Positions 43,917-52,926 of a stretch of 64,000 bases of DNA are shown here, one piece after another (positions within the stretch are counted from its first letter, which is position 1; the number at the start of each line of letters is the position of its first letter). The DNA is from Microbacterium terrisoli (GTDB lineage Bacteria; Actinomycetota; Actinomycetes; Actinomycetales; Microbacteriaceae). A program made the position numbers and the translations under genes. The DNA is taken from NCBI RefSeq assembly GCF_030866805.1, contig NZ_CP133019.1, positions 372,001 through 436,000 of the forward strand, given 5' to 3'. Below the pieces are notes generated by a model that was not told the origin of the DNA, ran no database searches, and was given only the letters and a program-made list of their open reading frames with translations.

Positions 43917-44933
43917 ATGTCTGACATCACGTTCGTGCAGCACGACATCACCGCCCGCGTGCCGGAGCTGACGGATCCGACATCCATCATCGAAGTTCCG
44001 TTGAGGGTGCGCGTCGATCCGCTCACGGGGCGCACAGCGCGCATCATCACGGGCACGCGACTGGCGCCCGAGACGCGCCCCGACCTGACCGAGCTGACGG
44101 CCAAGCCGGCATTCTGCCCGTTCTGCGCCGACCGCATCCAGACCGCGACCGGCACGTTCGACGCATCGATCACCGACGAGGGACGCATCCAGCGCGGCAC
44201 CGCCGTCGTCGTGCCCAACGTGATGGCGTACTCGGAGTTCTCATCGGTCGGTGTCTACGACACCGCCGAGCACTTCTTCGACCTGCCCGAGCTGACCCCC
44301 ACACGGGTCGGTGACCTGCTGCAGGCGTTCGTGGCCTACACGACGGGCGTGCACGGGCTGCGGCCCATGTGGTCGTCGGTCAACGCCAACTACCTGCCGC
44401 CCAGCGGCAGCTCGCTGATCCACCCGCACGGTCAGTCCGCGCACGACGACGTGGGCACGACCATCCAGCGCGAGCTGGTGCAGCGCTCGGCTGAGTGGCC
44501 GGGCGGAGAGTCGTATTGGGATGCTCTCATCCGGCAAGAAGAGGGCGGTGAGCGTTGGATCGGCCGACGTGGACGCGTGGCGGTGCTCACCCCGTGGGCG
44601 CCCGTCGGCTTCCATGAAGTGTGGGCCGTGGTGCCTGGCGCGCACGACATCACCGACCTCACCGACGAGGACTGCGCCGACCTCGGCACGGTGATGTCGA
44701 CGGTGTTCCAGACCTACTACTCGCTGAACCTGACCTCGTTCAACTGGGCGATGTACGGCGGGGGACCGGCTCCGACCGACCGCTACTCGCTGTTGCTGCG
44801 CATCGTCAGCCGCTCCAACGTCGACCCGTTCTATCGCAGTGACGTGACGTACTTCGAGCACCTGCACGCCGAATCCATGGTCGACATCTCGCCCGAAGAG
44901 ATGGCGGGGCGGGTGCGGGAGCGGTTCGCCTGA
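43917..44933 (+). CDS. Galactose-1-phosphate uridylyltransferase-like protein (HIT superfamily)
   Basis: 338 residues. A CPFC pair at 67-70 (zinc site) and the nucleotidyl-transfer motif HPHGQ at 169-173 with Ser-Ser before it place it in the GalT/HIT superfamily. The C-terminal half (FHEVWAVVPGAHDITDLTDEDCADL, FNWAMYGGGPAPTDRYSLLLRIV) resembles the divergent actinobacterial GalT-like proteins. No galK or galE is adjacent, so the sugar is uncertain. TAATCT, 6 bases, ATG: probable leaderless start 9 bases after hsdR. Confidence 0.7.
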   Translation: MSDITFVQHDITARVPELTDPTSIIEVPLRVRVDPLTGRTARIITGTRLAPETRPDLTELTAKPAFCPFCADRIQTATGTFDASITDEGRIQRGTAVVVPNVMAYSEFSSVGVYDTAEHFFDLPELTPTRVGDLLQAFVAYTTGVHGLRPMWSSVNANYLPPSGSSLIHPHGQSAHDDVGTTIQRELVQRSAEWPGGESYWDALIRQEEGGERWIGRRGRVAVLTPWAPVGFHEVWAVVPGAHDITDLTDEDCADLGTVMSTVFQTYYSLNLTSFNWAMYGGGPAPTDRYSLLLRIVSRSNVDPFYRSDVTYFEHLHAESMVDISPEEMAGRVRERFA

Positions 44934-44986
44934 GGGGCCGCGCGTTTCGACGCGCTGCGCTCGCCAAACGGGCGGGGGCTCGGCGT

Positions 44987-45027
44987 GACGCAGCCCCTCC
45001 CCGATGGGTTCAGGAAGGGGCTGCGTC
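44987..45027. terminator. Hairpin terminator between convergent genes
   Basis: GACGCAGCCCCT (from 44987) pairs with AGGGGCTGCGTC (45016-45027), a 12-bp stem, between the galT-like gene and the peptidase. CTAACTT follows on the plus strand. Confidence 0.75.
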
Positions 45028-45046
45028 CTAACTTATGCGGCGGAGG

Positions 45047-46954
45047 TCAGTCCTCCAGCCCCCGGAACAGATCCTGAGCGGTCGGCAGCGTGCCGTCCAC
45101 CAGGTTCTCCGTGCTGGCGATGTTCAGCGCGCCCGGGCCGAAGCCGCTCATCGGGCCCGAGACCGGCAGGTGAAGCGTGGTCTGGGCCAGGTCGACCGTG
45201 TAGGGGTTGCGGGCGGTGTCGGGCATGATCACACCGTTGTTGCTTCCCGTGATGACCAGGCCCAGATGGTGTCCGGCCGGGACCACGACGTCGTTCGCGG
45301 CCAGCTCGACAGTGGCCGTGTGGTCACCGGCGCCGTCCAGACGCACCCAGCCGCGGGCCAGGATCTGCAGGTTGCTGCTCTGCACCCGCTTGGCGACGTC
45401 GCGGTAGCAGGCGTCGTCGGTCGCGGTCGCCGCGCCCCAGCAGGACTCGGTGTTCAGTGTCATCGCGCCGTCGCCGCTGGCCGAGACCCGGTCCATCGTG
45501 CCGTAGTCGACCAGCATGACCGAGACCTGGCCGACGGGGGCCGAGTGGTTGACCGCAAGGTCGACCGTCGGAGTGCCCGAGATGCGGATCTCGTGCTTCG
45601 TGGTGCCGGTCACCCAGAGCAGGCGGTTCGGATTCGCAGTCGCCGCGACTGCGGCCGACTCGGACACTCGACCGGTGTTGATGTAGCTCGCTGTGCCGCT
45701 CTCGGCCTTGCCGAGCATCATCGTGCCGTCGCCGTGGAGGCGCAGATCCATCGTGCGCGCTGAGGCGATGGGCCACGTCTTGGACTGCTCCCACTGGTTC
45801 GGACCCACCTCGACGCTGACAGCCGGTTCGCGGTCGATGCCGTTCTGCACGTCCATCAGTTCGGAATCGAACCAGCGGTTCAAGGTCTTCACCCACAGAG
45901 CGCGCTCGGAGTCGAACGGGTCGACGTGGCCCAGTCGCGTCAGCCACATCTTGCGCTTGACACCGGTCTGGGCGAGGTCCGCCCACCACTTCGAGGCGTT
46001 CATGGTCTTGACGTTGTTGTCTTGCAGACCGTGCACGACGAACACGCTGGCGGTGACGTTGCGGGCGTCGTAGAGCGATCCGGAACGGTAGTCGCGATCG
46101 GCCCAGAAGTCCGTGTACTGGCCGGTCTCGTCACCGTCGTTCTCGTTCATCCAGGTCAACTGCGCGTTGCAGTCGGTGGGGATGGTGCGGTTGCCGGCGA
46201 CAGCACGCGAGAGATAGCTCGCGTAGTTGTTGGACTTGACCGCGCCCTGCCACCGGTTGTAGTCGTACCACGAGCTGATCGCGCTGATCGGCACGATGGT
46301 CTTCAGTCCCTCTACTCCCGTGGCAGCCACGCCGTTGGCCAGCGTCCCGTCATAGGACTTGCCGATCATGCCGGTCTTGCCGTTGGTCCAGTCGGCATCC
46401 ACGACGTCACCGCTCGCGTCATAGCCTGCGGCGTTGCCGTTCAGCCACTCGACGACCGCCTTCACCGACTCGATGTCAGACAGGGCGCCCTCGTCGACGC
46501 AACCGGTCGAACGGGCAGTTCCGGCCATGTCGACAGCCACGAACGCGTATCCGCGTGGCACGAAGTAGTTGTCGTAGTACAGCGGCATCATGTCGACCGT
46601 GCCGTCCGCGCCGTACTCCTTGTGCTCGGCCTCGTTGCCGCGGCCGCTGCTGAGGTAGTACGGGCTCGCGTCCATGATCACGGGCACCTTGGCTGTGCCG
46701 TCGAGCTCTCGCGGTCGGACGATGTCGGCCGCGACGCGCTCACGCCGGCCGTCACCGTCGAGGTCGGGCGCATCCACCCACACGGTCTCACGGATCGCGT
46801 CGGAGTAGTCGTACAGGGGCTGGGTGATCCCGTCTTTCACCAGGATCGGGGGATTCTCGTCAGTGACAGCGTTCGCGGCACTGCCCGCGGCGCCCAGAGA
46901 CAGGGGTGCGACAACCACCGCTGACCCGATGAGGGCAAGGAACTTCGTCTTCAT
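45047..46954 (-). CDS. Secreted X-Pro dipeptidyl-peptidase-like S15 hydrolase
   Basis: 635 residues from the ATG at 46954. A Sec signal peptide covers about 1-29 (MKTKFLALIGSAVVVAPLSL, cut near SAANA). The alpha/beta-hydrolase domain has Ser200 in IGKSYDGTLA, Asp in GLQDNNVK and His in LGHVDPF; the C-terminal jelly-roll (VSVMLVDYGTMDRVSA, GWVRLDGAGDHTATVEL) is typical of PepX/CocE proteins. It releases X-Pro dipeptides, or hydrolyses related substrates, outside the cell. A palindrome at 47004-47019 may be its operator. Confidence 0.85.
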   Translation of the reverse strand: MKTKFLALIGSAVVVAPLSLGAAGSAANAVTDENPPILVKDGITQPLYDYSDAIRETVWVDAPDLDGDGRRERVAADIVRPRELDGTAKVPVIMDASPYYLSSGRGNEAEHKEYGADGTVDMMPLYYDNYFVPRGYAFVAVDMAGTARSTGCVDEGALSDIESVKAVVEWLNGNAAGYDASGDVVDADWTNGKTGMIGKSYDGTLANGVAATGVEGLKTIVPISAISSWYDYNRWQGAVKSNNYASYLSRAVAGNRTIPTDCNAQLTWMNENDGDETGQYTDFWADRDYRSGSLYDARNVTASVFVVHGLQDNNVKTMNASKWWADLAQTGVKRKMWLTRLGHVDPFDSERALWVKTLNRWFDSELMDVQNGIDREPAVSVEVGPNQWEQSKTWPIASARTMDLRLHGDGTMMLGKAESGTASYINTGRVSESAAVAATANPNRLLWVTGTTKHEIRISGTPTVDLAVNHSAPVGQVSVMLVDYGTMDRVSASGDGAMTLNTESCWGAATATDDACYRDVAKRVQSSNLQILARGWVRLDGAGDHTATVELAANDVVVPAGHHLGLVITGSNNGVIMPDTARNPYTVDLAQTTLHLPVSGPMSGFGPGALNIASTENLVDGTLPTAQDLFRGLED

Positions 46955-47003
46955 CGATGCAACTTTCGTTAGGAGACGGCAATGTCTTCTCTCGGTGCGT
47001 GCT

Positions 47004-47019
47004 GTGTGATGTATCACAC
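47004..47019. promoter_or_regulatory. Palindrome GTGTGAT-GT-ATCACAC
   Basis: Perfect 7-base arms, 50 bases upstream of the peptidase start at 46954. The spacing differs from a CRP site (4 rather than 6 bases between TGTGA and TCACA), so a GntR- or TetR-type repressor is as likely. Confidence 0.6.
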
Positions 47020-47083
47020 TACACAGTGAGTGCGCCCGCGTCACGGTCCTCTTCGACTGCGGGCACCCGACGGCAGTGAGGGT

Positions 47084-47698
47084 TCAGAGCACCCCGTCGC
47101 GCACGTGCGCAGCCGGCACCGGTCGGCCCTGCGCCTCATAGCCGGCGACGACGCCGGCGCGGTCGGCCTCTGAGCGGTTCTGGCTCCACTTGGCCTTCGC
47201 GTCGACCTGCTCGACGCGCAGCTCGACGCCGACGATCGCGTGCAGTTGGCCCGCGACGTACTTCTCGGGCGCATCCGTGATGGCCCACGGGTCGGCCCGG
47301 TCGGCCTCGTGGCGATCGGTCAGGCGGGTCACGGCATCCCGAAGCCAGTCTGGGTCGTCATGCACCGTGACGGTCCCGCGAAGCTGCACCGCGGAGTAGT
47401 TCCACGTCGGCACGACCTTGCCGTGCTCGGCCTTCGCGGCATACCACGACGGCGTGACGTACGCGTCGGGTCCCGAGACCACGATAAGTCCGGGGGCGCC
47501 CTCGGCGATGCGCTTCCAGTGCTCGTTGGCGCGGGCGAAGTGTGCGACGACGCGGTCGCCGTCCCACAGCAGCGGCAGGAGCGTGGCATCCGGCACCCCA
47601 TCCGGCCCGGCGGTGATCAGCAGTCCCACCGAGGCCTGTCGCACGAACGCCCGCGCGGCGTCGAGGTCGTCGATGCGATTGAAGTGAGGCACATACAT
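47084..47698 (-). CDS. PaiB-family FMN-binding regulator
   Basis: 204 residues. MYVPHFNRIDDLDAARAFVR, then LITAGPDGVPDATLLPLLWD, YVTPSWYAAKAEHGKVVPTWNY and KWSQNRSEADRAGVVAGYEA are PaiB hallmarks; the fold is a split barrel that binds flavin. In Bacillus PaiB is reported as a negative regulator of sporulation and protease genes, and its neighbour here is a secreted peptidase. TACTGT, 6 bases, ATG suggests a leaderless start. Confidence 0.88.
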   Translation of the reverse strand: MYVPHFNRIDDLDAARAFVRQASVGLLITAGPDGVPDATLLPLLWDGDRVVAHFARANEHWKRIAEGAPGLIVVSGPDAYVTPSWYAAKAEHGKVVPTWNYSAVQLRGTVTVHDDPDWLRDAVTRLTDRHEADRADPWAITDAPEKYVAGQLHAIVGVELRVEQVDAKAKWSQNRSEADRAGVVAGYEAQGRPVPAAHVRDGVL

Positions 47699-47761
47699 GA
47701 ATCGACAGTACTGCCGCTACGGTGAGGGCAGTGGCCGAAGGAGCCGCCCAGGGAGGCCGCC

Positions 47762-48157
47762 ATGCACCGCCGCACCGGTATCGTCGCCGCGCTGGTCGTG
47801 GCTGCGGCTTTCGTGACCGGATGCTCGGGCCCGAGCATCCGGTTCACGCAGACCGCGGGCATCCCGACGTGGGCGACGCTCGCCGACACCACGAGTGGCG
47901 AGCCGCAGGCGTTCGCCCACGACCACGAGCTTGCGATCGTCACGTGGGGCAGTTCATCGTGCCCGCCCACGCCCACGGCGATCGATCCGGGAGTCGTGCC
48001 GGTCATCACGTTCGAGATGACGAAGCACGAGATCTGCACGGCCGACATGGCGCCGACGTCGTTCGTGTTCCCCGCCGCCGAGCTCGGCGGGTCGGTGCCG
48101 TCGCGCGTGACGGTGAAGATCGACGTGCACGAGTACGACCTCGCCGTGGCCGGGTGA
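47762..48157 (+). CDS. Small lipoprotein of unknown function
   Basis: 131 residues. A basic start and hydrophobic core end in the lipobox VTGC with Cys21. The mature part has two further Cys (SSSCPPTPT and HEICTADM) that could form a disulfide. GGGAGG lies 6 bases before the ATG. No family recognised. Divergent from the PaiB-like gene; 38 bases from the antiporter. Confidence 0.68.
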   Translation: MHRRTGIVAALVVAAAFVTGCSGPSIRFTQTAGIPTWATLADTTSGEPQAFAHDHELAIVTWGSSSCPPTPTAIDPGVVPVITFEMTKHEICTADMAPTSFVFPAAELGGSVPSRVTVKIDVHEYDLAVAG

Positions 48158-48195
48158 GACGCGGCGGCCAGCAGCCGCACCGCTAATCTGAACCC

Positions 48196-49383
48196 GTGAA
48201 TGCGAGTTTCGTGCTGATCCCGCTGATGGCGGTGCTGGCGCCGCTGGCCTCGCGGGGGATCGGCCGATGGGTGCGCATACCCGTCGTGGTGTTCGAGCTC
48301 GTGCTCGGCATCATCGTCGGGCCGTCGGTGCTCGGCTGGGCGCTGCCGGCGGACTTCGTGCACACGCTTTCGCAGTTCGGCCTGGCGATGCTGTTCTTCA
48401 TCGCCGGAACCGAGATGCAGCTGAGCGTCCTGCGCGGGCGCTCCGGTCGAGGCGCGATCTGGGGATGGCTGATCAGCATCGTCGCCGGTGTGGCGCTGGG
48501 CTTCATCGTCGCCCCCGCTGAGGGGGCCGTCATCATCGGCGTCGCACTGGCCTCGACGGCCCTCGGCACTCTGCTGCCGATTCTGCGCGACAGCGGGGAT
48601 CTGCCGACCCCCTTCGGGCGTGCGGTCAGTGCGCTGGGCGCGGTCGGCGAGTTCGGGCCGCTCGTGGCGATCTCGGTCTTCTTGGGCGGGCGCTCGCCGG
48701 GCGCCGCGACGATCGTGCTCGCGCTGTTCGTGCTGATCGCGGCCGGTGCGGTCTGGTACGCGCTGGCGGGTCCGCGCGGCGCGCTGCACCGGTTCGTGAA
48801 CGCGACCCTGCACACGTCGGGTCAGTTCGCGGTGCGCGTCGTGTTCGTGCTGCTGGCGGCACTGGTCGCCCTGAGCGTCCTGCTCGACATCGACATGCTG
48901 CTGGGCGCGTTCACCGCCGGCATCGTGTGGCGGCTGCTGATCCGCCACGCGGACGAGCACGACCGCGAAGAGGTCGAGAGCAAGATCGAGGCCGTCGGGT
49001 TCGGCTTCTTGGTGCCGATCTTCTTCATCTACACCGGGGTGACCTTCGATCTGCGTTCGCTGATCGAATCGCCCCTGCTGCTGCTCATGGTGGTGGTGGC
49101 GCTGATCGTGCTGCTGATCGTGCGCGGACTTCCGTCGATGCTGGCCTCCCCCGAAGGGTCGGGATGGCGCGACCGCATCGCCGTCGCTCTGATGGGCGCG
49201 ACAGGTCTGCCGGTCATCGTCGCCGTCACCGCCATCGGCGTGGACAAGGGCATCCTCTCCACCGCCGCGGCCGCGGTGATGGTCGGGGCCGGGATGCTGT
49301 CTGTGCTGCTGTTCCCGCTGCTCGCGATCACTGTGCGCGGCGACCAGCTGCCGGCGGGCCTGCCCGCCGACGACGCCGCGTAG
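48196..49383 (+). CDS. Cation:proton antiporter (CPA/KefB-like)
   Basis: 395 residues with about 12 membrane helices and no C-terminal RCK/TrkA domain. FELVLGIIVGPSVLGW, FFIAGTEMQLSVLRGR, ALASTALGTLLPILRDSG and FFIYTGVTFDLRSL follow CPA2 order. It exchanges Na+ or K+ for H+ at the inner membrane. The start is GTG at 48196 with TAATCT 6 bases upstream and no ribosome site, so probably leaderless. Confidence 0.87.
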   Translation: MNASFVLIPLMAVLAPLASRGIGRWVRIPVVVFELVLGIIVGPSVLGWALPADFVHTLSQFGLAMLFFIAGTEMQLSVLRGRSGRGAIWGWLISIVAGVALGFIVAPAEGAVIIGVALASTALGTLLPILRDSGDLPTPFGRAVSALGAVGEFGPLVAISVFLGGRSPGAATIVLALFVLIAAGAVWYALAGPRGALHRFVNATLHTSGQFAVRVVFVLLAALVALSVLLDIDMLLGAFTAGIVWRLLIRHADEHDREEVESKIEAVGFGFLVPIFFIYTGVTFDLRSLIESPLLLLMVVVALIVLLIVRGLPSMLASPEGSGWRDRIAVALMGATGLPVIVAVTAIGVDKGILSTAAAAVMVGAGMLSVLLFPLLAITVRGDQLPAGLPADDAA

Positions 49384-49452
49384 GCGCCGCATCCCCTCTC
49401 ACTCGTCCCTCCGCTCGCCCTCCCTCTGCCCTCCCGGTCGCCCCCTGCCTGC

Positions 49453-49508
49453 GAGTTGACACAAACGGCCGGAATCCGTCGAAAGATTCCGGCCGTTTGT
49501 GTCAACTC
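49453..49508. repeat. Perfect 24-bp inverted repeat with 8-base loop
   Basis: Arms 49453-49476 and 49485-49508 are exact reverse complements, opening GAGTTGACACAAACGG, with loop CGTCGAAA. It lies between the antiporter (ends 49383) and the convergent exporter (ends 49551). It could end both transcripts, but arm length and moderate GC are unusual for a terminator here. Confidence 0.85.
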
Positions 49509-49550
49509 ACCGACCGCGCGGTGGGGGTGGGACGAGGGGAGGGTGCAGTG

Positions 49551-51185
49551 TCAGGCTCCGTCGCGTTCGATCACGGCGATGCGGCCGGTGGTGGATGCCA
49601 CGGCGTTCGCGCCGTCGATCTCCAGGCTCTCGGCGGTCACATCGCTGCGGTCGATCGTCTTCTTCAGCGGGTCTTCGCGCACGAAGCACACCAGCACGGT
49701 GCCCACCAGCACGAGCGGCAGGATGTACAGGAAGATCGGCGTCAGCGCGTCGTTGTAGGCGCCCACGATGATGTCGCGGATCGGGCCCGGCAGACCCTTG
49801 ACCAGCTCGGGCGTCAGGCTGTTGGTTCCGCCGGCGCCTGCGCCCGCTCCGGCCGGCATCCGCTCGGTGAGCAGGTTGATCAGGCGGGCGGTGAAGACGC
49901 TGCCCACGATCGCCGAGCCCAGCGACGCGCCGATCTGACGGAAGTAGTTGTTCGTCGCCGTGGCCACTCCCACCTGCGACGCCGGGAACGTGTTCTGCAC
50001 AACCAGGACGAAGATCTGCATGCAGAGGCCGAGTCCGAGGCCCATGACGCCCAGGAACACGCACATGACCCACACGGGCAGGTCGGGGGTCATCGTGGAC
50101 AGCAGCACCATGCCGCCTGCGGTCACCAGCGTGCCGGAGATCGGTGCCCACTTGTAGCGGCCGGTGCGGGTGACCAGGGCCCCCGAGACGATCGACGAGA
50201 GCAGCACCGTGCCCATCATCGGGATCATCAGCAGACCGGATTGGGTCGCGTTCGCGCCGGTGACCATCTGCAGATAGGTCGGAATGTAGGCGAGCGTTCC
50301 GAACATGGCCACGCCGATGGCCAGGCCCGCGCCGGTCATCAGGTTGAAGTTCAGCTTGCGGAACAGGTGCAGCGGCATGACCGGCTCGGGTGCGCGTCGC
50401 TCGACGAACACGAACGCGACCGCGGAGATGACTGTTCCGGCGATCAGGCCGATGATCTGCGGAGAATCCCACGCGTAGCCATAGGGCGCGTCGTGTCCGC
50501 CCCACGTGCTGATGAGGACGATGCCGGTGGATGCCAGTGCCAGCAGTCCGATGCCGAACACATCGAGGCGCACCTTGTGCTTGGGGGTGGCCGGCAGGTG
50601 CAGGAACACAGTGGCGGCGACGATCGCGAGGATGCCGAGCGGGATGTTCATCCACAGGCCCCAGCGCCAGGTGAGATCGTCGGTGAACCAGCCGCCCAGG
50701 AGCGGGCCCGCCACGGATGAGATGGCGAACACGCCGCCCATGATGCCCATGTACTTGCCGCGCTCGCGGGCCGGCACCACGTCGGCGATGATCGCTTGAG
50801 ACAGGATCATCAGGCCGCCGCCACCCAGGCCCTGCACGCCGCGGCCGATGATCAGCCAGGTCATGTCCTGCGCCCAGCCGCCGATGATCGAGCCCACGAT
50901 GAAGATCGTGATCGCACCGATGAAGATGCCCTTGCGGCCGATCAGGTCGCCGAGCTTGCCGTAGATCGGCAGCATGATCGTCGAGGCGAGGATGTAGATC
51001 GTGATGACCCAGCTCATCTCGTTGACCCCGTGCAGGTCGCCGACGATCGTGGGCAAAGCGGTGCTGAAGATGGTCTGGTCCAGCGATGCCAGCAGCATCG
51101 TCACCATGAGCCCCGCGAACACCAGCAGGACGTTGCGGGTGTGATGTGGTTCGAGGACCGGGTCTGGTTCAGTGGTGGAGCTCAT
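49551..51185 (-). CDS. DHA2-family drug:H+ antiporter (EmrB/QacA type)
   Basis: 544 residues with about 14 membrane helices. LLASLDQTIFSTALPTIVGDL is motif D1, GKLGDLIGRKG motif A, and GRGVQGLGGGGLMILSQAIIADVVP motif B/C. It exports drugs or other amphiphiles. Start at 51185 (AAAGG upstream), overlapping the TetR stop by four bases. The long loop before the last helices (RMPAGAGAGAGGTNS) is Gly/Ala-rich. Confidence 0.92.
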   Translation of the reverse strand: MSSTTEPDPVLEPHHTRNVLLVFAGLMVTMLLASLDQTIFSTALPTIVGDLHGVNEMSWVITIYILASTIMLPIYGKLGDLIGRKGIFIGAITIFIVGSIIGGWAQDMTWLIIGRGVQGLGGGGLMILSQAIIADVVPARERGKYMGIMGGVFAISSVAGPLLGGWFTDDLTWRWGLWMNIPLGILAIVAATVFLHLPATPKHKVRLDVFGIGLLALASTGIVLISTWGGHDAPYGYAWDSPQIIGLIAGTVISAVAFVFVERRAPEPVMPLHLFRKLNFNLMTGAGLAIGVAMFGTLAYIPTYLQMVTGANATQSGLLMIPMMGTVLLSSIVSGALVTRTGRYKWAPISGTLVTAGGMVLLSTMTPDLPVWVMCVFLGVMGLGLGLCMQIFVLVVQNTFPASQVGVATATNNYFRQIGASLGSAIVGSVFTARLINLLTERMPAGAGAGAGGTNSLTPELVKGLPGPIRDIIVGAYNDALTPIFLYILPLVLVGTVLVCFVREDPLKKTIDRSDVTAESLEIDGANAVASTTGRIAVIERDGA

Positions 51186-51892
51186 GAGAGCCTTTCGATG
51201 GTTTCGCGGACGAGGGCTGCCGCTCGGGTGTGCAGCAGCGCGAGTGATTGGTCTGTGGACAGGTCGCCGTAGCTCTCGGCGACCGTGATCATCGATGCGC
51301 GCAGCGCTGCTCCGCACATCATCAGGACGACTTGGGCGTGCGGGTCGCCGGTGGCGCCGTGGGGCCCGCACGCTGACGCGGTCTGGGCTCGCGCGTGCGG
51401 AGCGGTCGCGGCATCCTGGCCCGCGGCATCCTGCCCCTCGCCGTCGCGGGCCATCAGCGCCTGCACACCCTCGGTGAGCGGGTTGAGCATGCGACCCATG
51501 TGGCCGAAGTGGCGCCCCAGCAGCTCGGGGTAGCGGTGCAGCACGGCTCGGCGCCGCTCGCGCAGCTCGTGGTCGAGCATCGCGCTGTCGCTGACGCGCA
51601 CGAGCATCTCGAGCACGTTGTCGATCAGCGGTGCGGCCGGAAGCTCGGCGACGACGGCATCGACGAACTGTCGGGTGTCATCTTCGGTGCGCAGCCCCAG
51701 GATCGCGTCTTCCTTGCTGTCGAAGTAGTTGAAGAAAGTGCGGGGCGAGACCTCGGCGCGCTCGCTGACCGCGTCGATCGTCAGGTGCTCGATGCCGTCT
51801 TCGGAGACGATCGCGACGGCTGCCGCCTCGAGACGGTGGCGGGTCTGCTGCTTCTTGCGCTCGCGCAGACCGGGGGTGGACGTTTCTTGCAC
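51182..51892 (-). CDS. TetR-family repressor of the exporter
   Basis: 236 residues from GTG at 51892. The HTH is TIDAVSERAEVSPRTFFNYFDSKEDAI at about 38-64. The ligand-binding half contains an Ala/Gly/Gln-rich stretch (ARDGEGQDAAGQDAATAPHA). It precedes and overlaps the exporter gene (ATGA), so the pair is one operon, probably self-repressed through the inverted repeat at 51921-51940. Confidence 0.88.
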   Translation of the reverse strand: MQETSTPGLRERKKQQTRHRLEAAAVAIVSEDGIEHLTIDAVSERAEVSPRTFFNYFDSKEDAILGLRTEDDTRQFVDAVVAELPAAPLIDNVLEMLVRVSDSAMLDHELRERRRAVLHRYPELLGRHFGHMGRMLNPLTEGVQALMARDGEGQDAAGQDAATAPHARAQTASACGPHGATGDPHAQVVLMMCGAALRASMITVAESYGDLSTDQSLALLHTRAAALVRETIERLS

Positions 51893-51920
51893 TTCAGAAG
51901 TGTGCGCCTCCGTCGAATCA

Positions 51921-51940
51921 TGCGCAAGCGCAAACTTGCA
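51921..51940. promoter_or_regulatory. Candidate TetR operator
   Basis: TGCGCAAGCGCA (51921-51932), itself a palindrome, plus CTTGCA (51935-51940), which pairs with the CAAG arm. In the 132-base region shared by the TetR gene and the alarmone synthetase. Confidence 0.5.
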
Positions 51941-52024
51941 TTACTGCATGATTTTCGGCGAATTCATAACCGCGGACGCAGGATGCAGGCGGCACTGTCA
52001 GAGACGGCCCGTAGGGTGAGCGGC

Positions 52025-52864
52025 ATGCCCGAGCAGACCGACGCCGATGAGACCTCCATCGATCAGCCCGACGTCGATCGGCCTGACCTCGGTCGGCCTG
52101 ACGTGGATCGGCCTGACGTCGATCAGCCTGACGTCGATCAGCCTGACGTCGATCGGCCTGACCTCGATCAGCCTGACCTCGATCAGCCCGTGGACATGTC
52201 GCCGACCCAGCTGCGCGTCATGCGCGACGAACTCCAGCGCTTTCTGCTGCCGTACCGGTTCGGCCTGCAAGAGGTCGGAACCAAGATCGACATCCTGCGC
52301 GACGAGTTCCTCTATCTGCACGATTACAACCCGATCGAGCACGTCTCCAGCCGCGTCAAGACCCCCGACAGCCTCGTCGAGAAGATCGCCCGCAAGGGCG
52401 TGGACCCCGACTTCGCAGCGATCCGCGCGCACATCACCGACATCGCCGGAGTGCGCATCACGACGAGCTTCACCGCCGACGCGTACCGTCTGTTCGACCT
52501 GCTCACCGCGCAGGACGACATCACCGTTCGCCGCGTGAAGGACTACATCGCGCACCCCAAACCCAACGGGTATAAGAGCCTGCACGCGATCGTGGGTGTG
52601 CCGGTGTTCTTGTCGACCGGGCCCGTCGAGGTGCCGGTCGAAGTGCAGTTCCGCACGATCGCCATGGATTTCTGGGCGAGCCTCGAGCACAAGATCTACT
52701 ACAAGTACGCCAGGCAGGTGCCGCCCGAGCTGCTGGCAGAATTGAAGGATGCCGCTCAGTCGGCCGCCCTGCTCGACGCGCGGATGGAGCGGCTGCACAG
52801 AGAACTCCACGGCGGGCAGCGCCAGCTCGAGGCCGGCACCGACGACCGGGTTGTCGTCGTCTGA
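52025..52864 (+). CDS. Small alarmone synthetase (RelA/SpoT synthetase domain only)
   Basis: 279 residues. Residues 11-55 are nine pentapeptide units (D-V/L-D-R/Q-P) predicted to be disordered and acidic. The ppGpp synthetase domain follows: HITDIAGVRITTSF, NGYKSLHAIV and EVQFRTIAMDFWASLEHKIYYK hold the catalytic Asp, the ATP/GDP loop and the Glu. There is no HD hydrolase or ACT domain, so it is a SAS of the YjbM/YwaC class making (p)ppGpp. TAGGGT, 7 bases, ATG indicates a leaderless start. Divergent from the TetR gene. Confidence 0.9.
   Translation: MPEQTDADETSIDQPDVDRPDLGRPDVDRPDVDQPDVDQPDVDRPDLDQPDLDQPVDMSPTQLRVMRDELQRFLLPYRFGLQEVGTKIDILRDEFLYLHDYNPIEHVSSRVKTPDSLVEKIARKGVDPDFAAIRAHITDIAGVRITTSFTADAYRLFDLLTAQDDITVRRVKDYIAHPKPNGYKSLHAIVGVPVFLSTGPVEVPVEVQFRTIAMDFWASLEHKIYYKYARQVPPELLAELKDAAQSAALLDARMERLHRELHGGQRQLEAGTDDRVVVV
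52055..52189 (+). repeat. Nine 15-base in-frame repeats in the alarmone synthetase gene
   Basis: Units close to GACGTCGATCAGCCT encode DVDQP/DVDRP/DLDQP. Copy number change would keep the frame. Confidence 0.9.
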
Positions 52865-52903
52865 CCGGGGTGTCGTCTGACCGCGGCGTCGTCTGACCGG
52901 GGC
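52856..52903 (+). repeat. Three 16-base tandem repeats after the alarmone synthetase
   Basis: Units GTCGTCTGACCGGGGT, GTCGTCTGACCGCGGC and GTCGTCTGACCGGGGC; the synthetase stop codon lies in the first. Confidence 0.85.
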
Positions 52904-52926
52904 GGTGCGCTGGGTACGCTTCTGGG

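Noticed and set aside
38380..44940. Prophage or integrative element around the R-M locus
   Set aside because: No integrase, transposase, tRNA junction or flanking direct repeats were found in the window.
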